DNA from: Chitinophaga pinensis
Lineage (GTDB): Bacteria > Bacteroidota > Bacteroidia > Flavobacteriales_D > Crocinitomicaceae
NCBI GenBank assembly: GCA_945868555.1
Contig: CAMBMC010000026.1
Coordinates: 1-15,637 of the forward strand
DNA: 15,637 bases
Reading direction: 5' to 3'
In this document: positions 14,772-15,637 of the stretch, piece after piece
Layout of the letters: each line of letters starts with the position of its first letter
Position numbering within the stretch: the first letter of the stretch is position 1
Translations under genes and position numbers: made by a program
The notes under the pieces: model-generated
What the model was told of the DNA's origin: nothing
Seen by the model: only the letters and a program-made list of their open reading frames with translations
The model's database searches: none

Positions 14772-15637
14772 ATGATTACATTAGACCCTAAAACGCTTCC
14801 TGTACCCAAAGTCCACCAGTATCTATTAGGTGCTATTGGACCACGACCAATCGCGTTTGCATCCACCATCGATGCTGAGGGGAATCACAACCTGGCACCA
14901 TTCAGTTTTTTCAATGTGTTTAGTGCAAATCCACCGATACTCATTTTCTCTCCAGCGCGCGCTGGAAGGAGCAACACCACCAAAGACACTTACAACAACG
15001 TGAAAGTGATTCCTGAGGTGGTGATCAATGTAGTGAATTTTGACATGGTGCATCAGATGAGTTTGGCCAGTTCACCCTATCCGTCTGGAACAAGTGAATT
15101 TACAAAGGCTGGATTTACAGCTTTAGCCTCCGAGACAATTAAACCAATGCGCGTAGAAGAAGCACCTGTTCAGTTTGAATGCAAGGTGAATCAAGTGATC
15201 GAACTTGGTACTGAAGGTGGCGCTGGAAATTTGGTTATTTGCGAAGTTACCCGCATTCACATCCGTGAAGAAGTGTTGGATGAACATGGCATGATTGACC
15301 AGAAAAAAATTGATTTGGTGGCCCGCATGGGCGGCAATTGGTATTGTCGTGCTGATGAGCATTCCATGTTTGAAATCAACAAACCGATAACAACATGTGG
15401 AATTGGATTCGACCACTTGCCCGCTGATATTCTCGCGAGCAGCGTTTTAAGCCGAAATGACCTTGGTCAGCTTGCTGGGATCGAAGCGCTTCCTGACGAG
15501 ACCGATGTAAATGAATACAAATTGTTAGAACTAAGCGAATTGTTCGTATCTTTAGAATACGACGCGAATGCTTTAGAAAACGCCCTTCATGTGCGGGCAA
15601 AAGAATTGCTTAGTGACAACAAACTGGACGAAGCGTG
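14772..15637 (+). CDS. Flavin reductase-like FMN-binding protein (cut by window end)
   Basis: The frame from the ATG at 14772 stays open for 288 codons to the window edge, so no stop is seen. The N-terminal 200 residues fit the flavin reductase-like split-barrel domain that binds FMN: LLGAIGPRPIAFASTID (about 19-35), NLAPFSFFNVFSANPPI (about 40-56), FSPARAGRSNTTKDT, and the later VARMGGNWYCRAD. Members with this layout in Flavobacteriales are close to 290-300 residues, so only a few residues are probably missing. The family moves electrons from NAD(P)H to flavin or carries FMN in other oxidoreductases; the true substrate here is unknown. It has its own promoter box and is divergent from tRNA-Leu. 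Confidence 0.9.
   Translation, partial: MITLDPKTLPVPKVHQYLLGAIGPRPIAFASTIDAEGNHNLAPFSFFNVFSANPPILIFSPARAGRSNTTKDTYNNVKVIPEVVINVVNFDMVHQMSLASSPYPSGTSEFTKAGFTALASETIKPMRVEEAPVQFECKVNQVIELGTEGGAGNLVICEVTRIHIREEVLDEHGMIDQKKIDLVARMGGNWYCRADEHSMFEINKPITTCGIGFDHLPADILASSVLSRNDLGQLAGIEALPDETDVNEYKLLELSELFVSLEYDANALENALHVRAKELLSDNKLDEA

Overview
This window looks like ordinary chromosomal DNA of a Bacteroidota bacterium, probably order Flavobacteriales. The clues are a cell-surface peptidase ending in a type IX secretion (T9SS) sorting domain, a PafA-type phosphatase, the tgt-lptG pair, and repeated TAnnTTTG promoter elements (the -7 box of the Bacteroidota primary sigma factor) just ahead of start codons. 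A genus cannot be fixed from the sequence alone. I saw no phage, insertion sequence, CRISPR array or defence locus.

Layout. (1) 1-1588, minus strand: tgt (queuosine tRNA modification) followed by an LptF/LptG-type permease gene cut by the left edge. (2) 1669-4079, plus strand: a family 2 glycosyltransferase, an overlapping sigma-70/ECF-type sigma factor, then rsmG. (3) 4092-4631, minus strand: an unrecognised 179-residue protein, with a helically spaced TTCAAC repeat array in its upstream region. (4) 4852-4984, plus strand: a remnant of a cation P-type ATPase gene, only the extreme N-terminus, broken by a 4-bp tandem duplication. (5) 5017-6672, minus strand: a PafA-like alkaline phosphatase. 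(6) 6752-7342, plus strand: miaE, facing the next gene. (7) 7392-10226, minus strand: a large secreted M14 carboxypeptidase with PKD and T9SS sorting domains. (8) 10465-12261, plus strand: sppA, whose stop codon overlaps that of a convergent outer-membrane-type protein (12258-12968). (9) 13068-14562, minus strand: tRNA-Leu(UAG), a strong terminator, and tig. (10) 14772 to the right edge, plus strand: a flavin reductase-like gene, cut by the window end and not closed by a stop.

Functions. Three products act on RNA modification (Tgt and MiaE on tRNA, RsmG on 16S rRNA). Several act at the envelope or on protein traffic (LptF/G-type permease, SppA, trigger factor, the T9SS peptidase, the phosphatase and the beta-barrel-like protein). 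They do not form one pathway. The most notable observations are the ATPase remnant with its identifiable frameshift, the loss of all three zinc cysteines in Tgt, the TTCAAC array, and promoter boxes that overlap in-frame TTG codons and so decide true gene starts.
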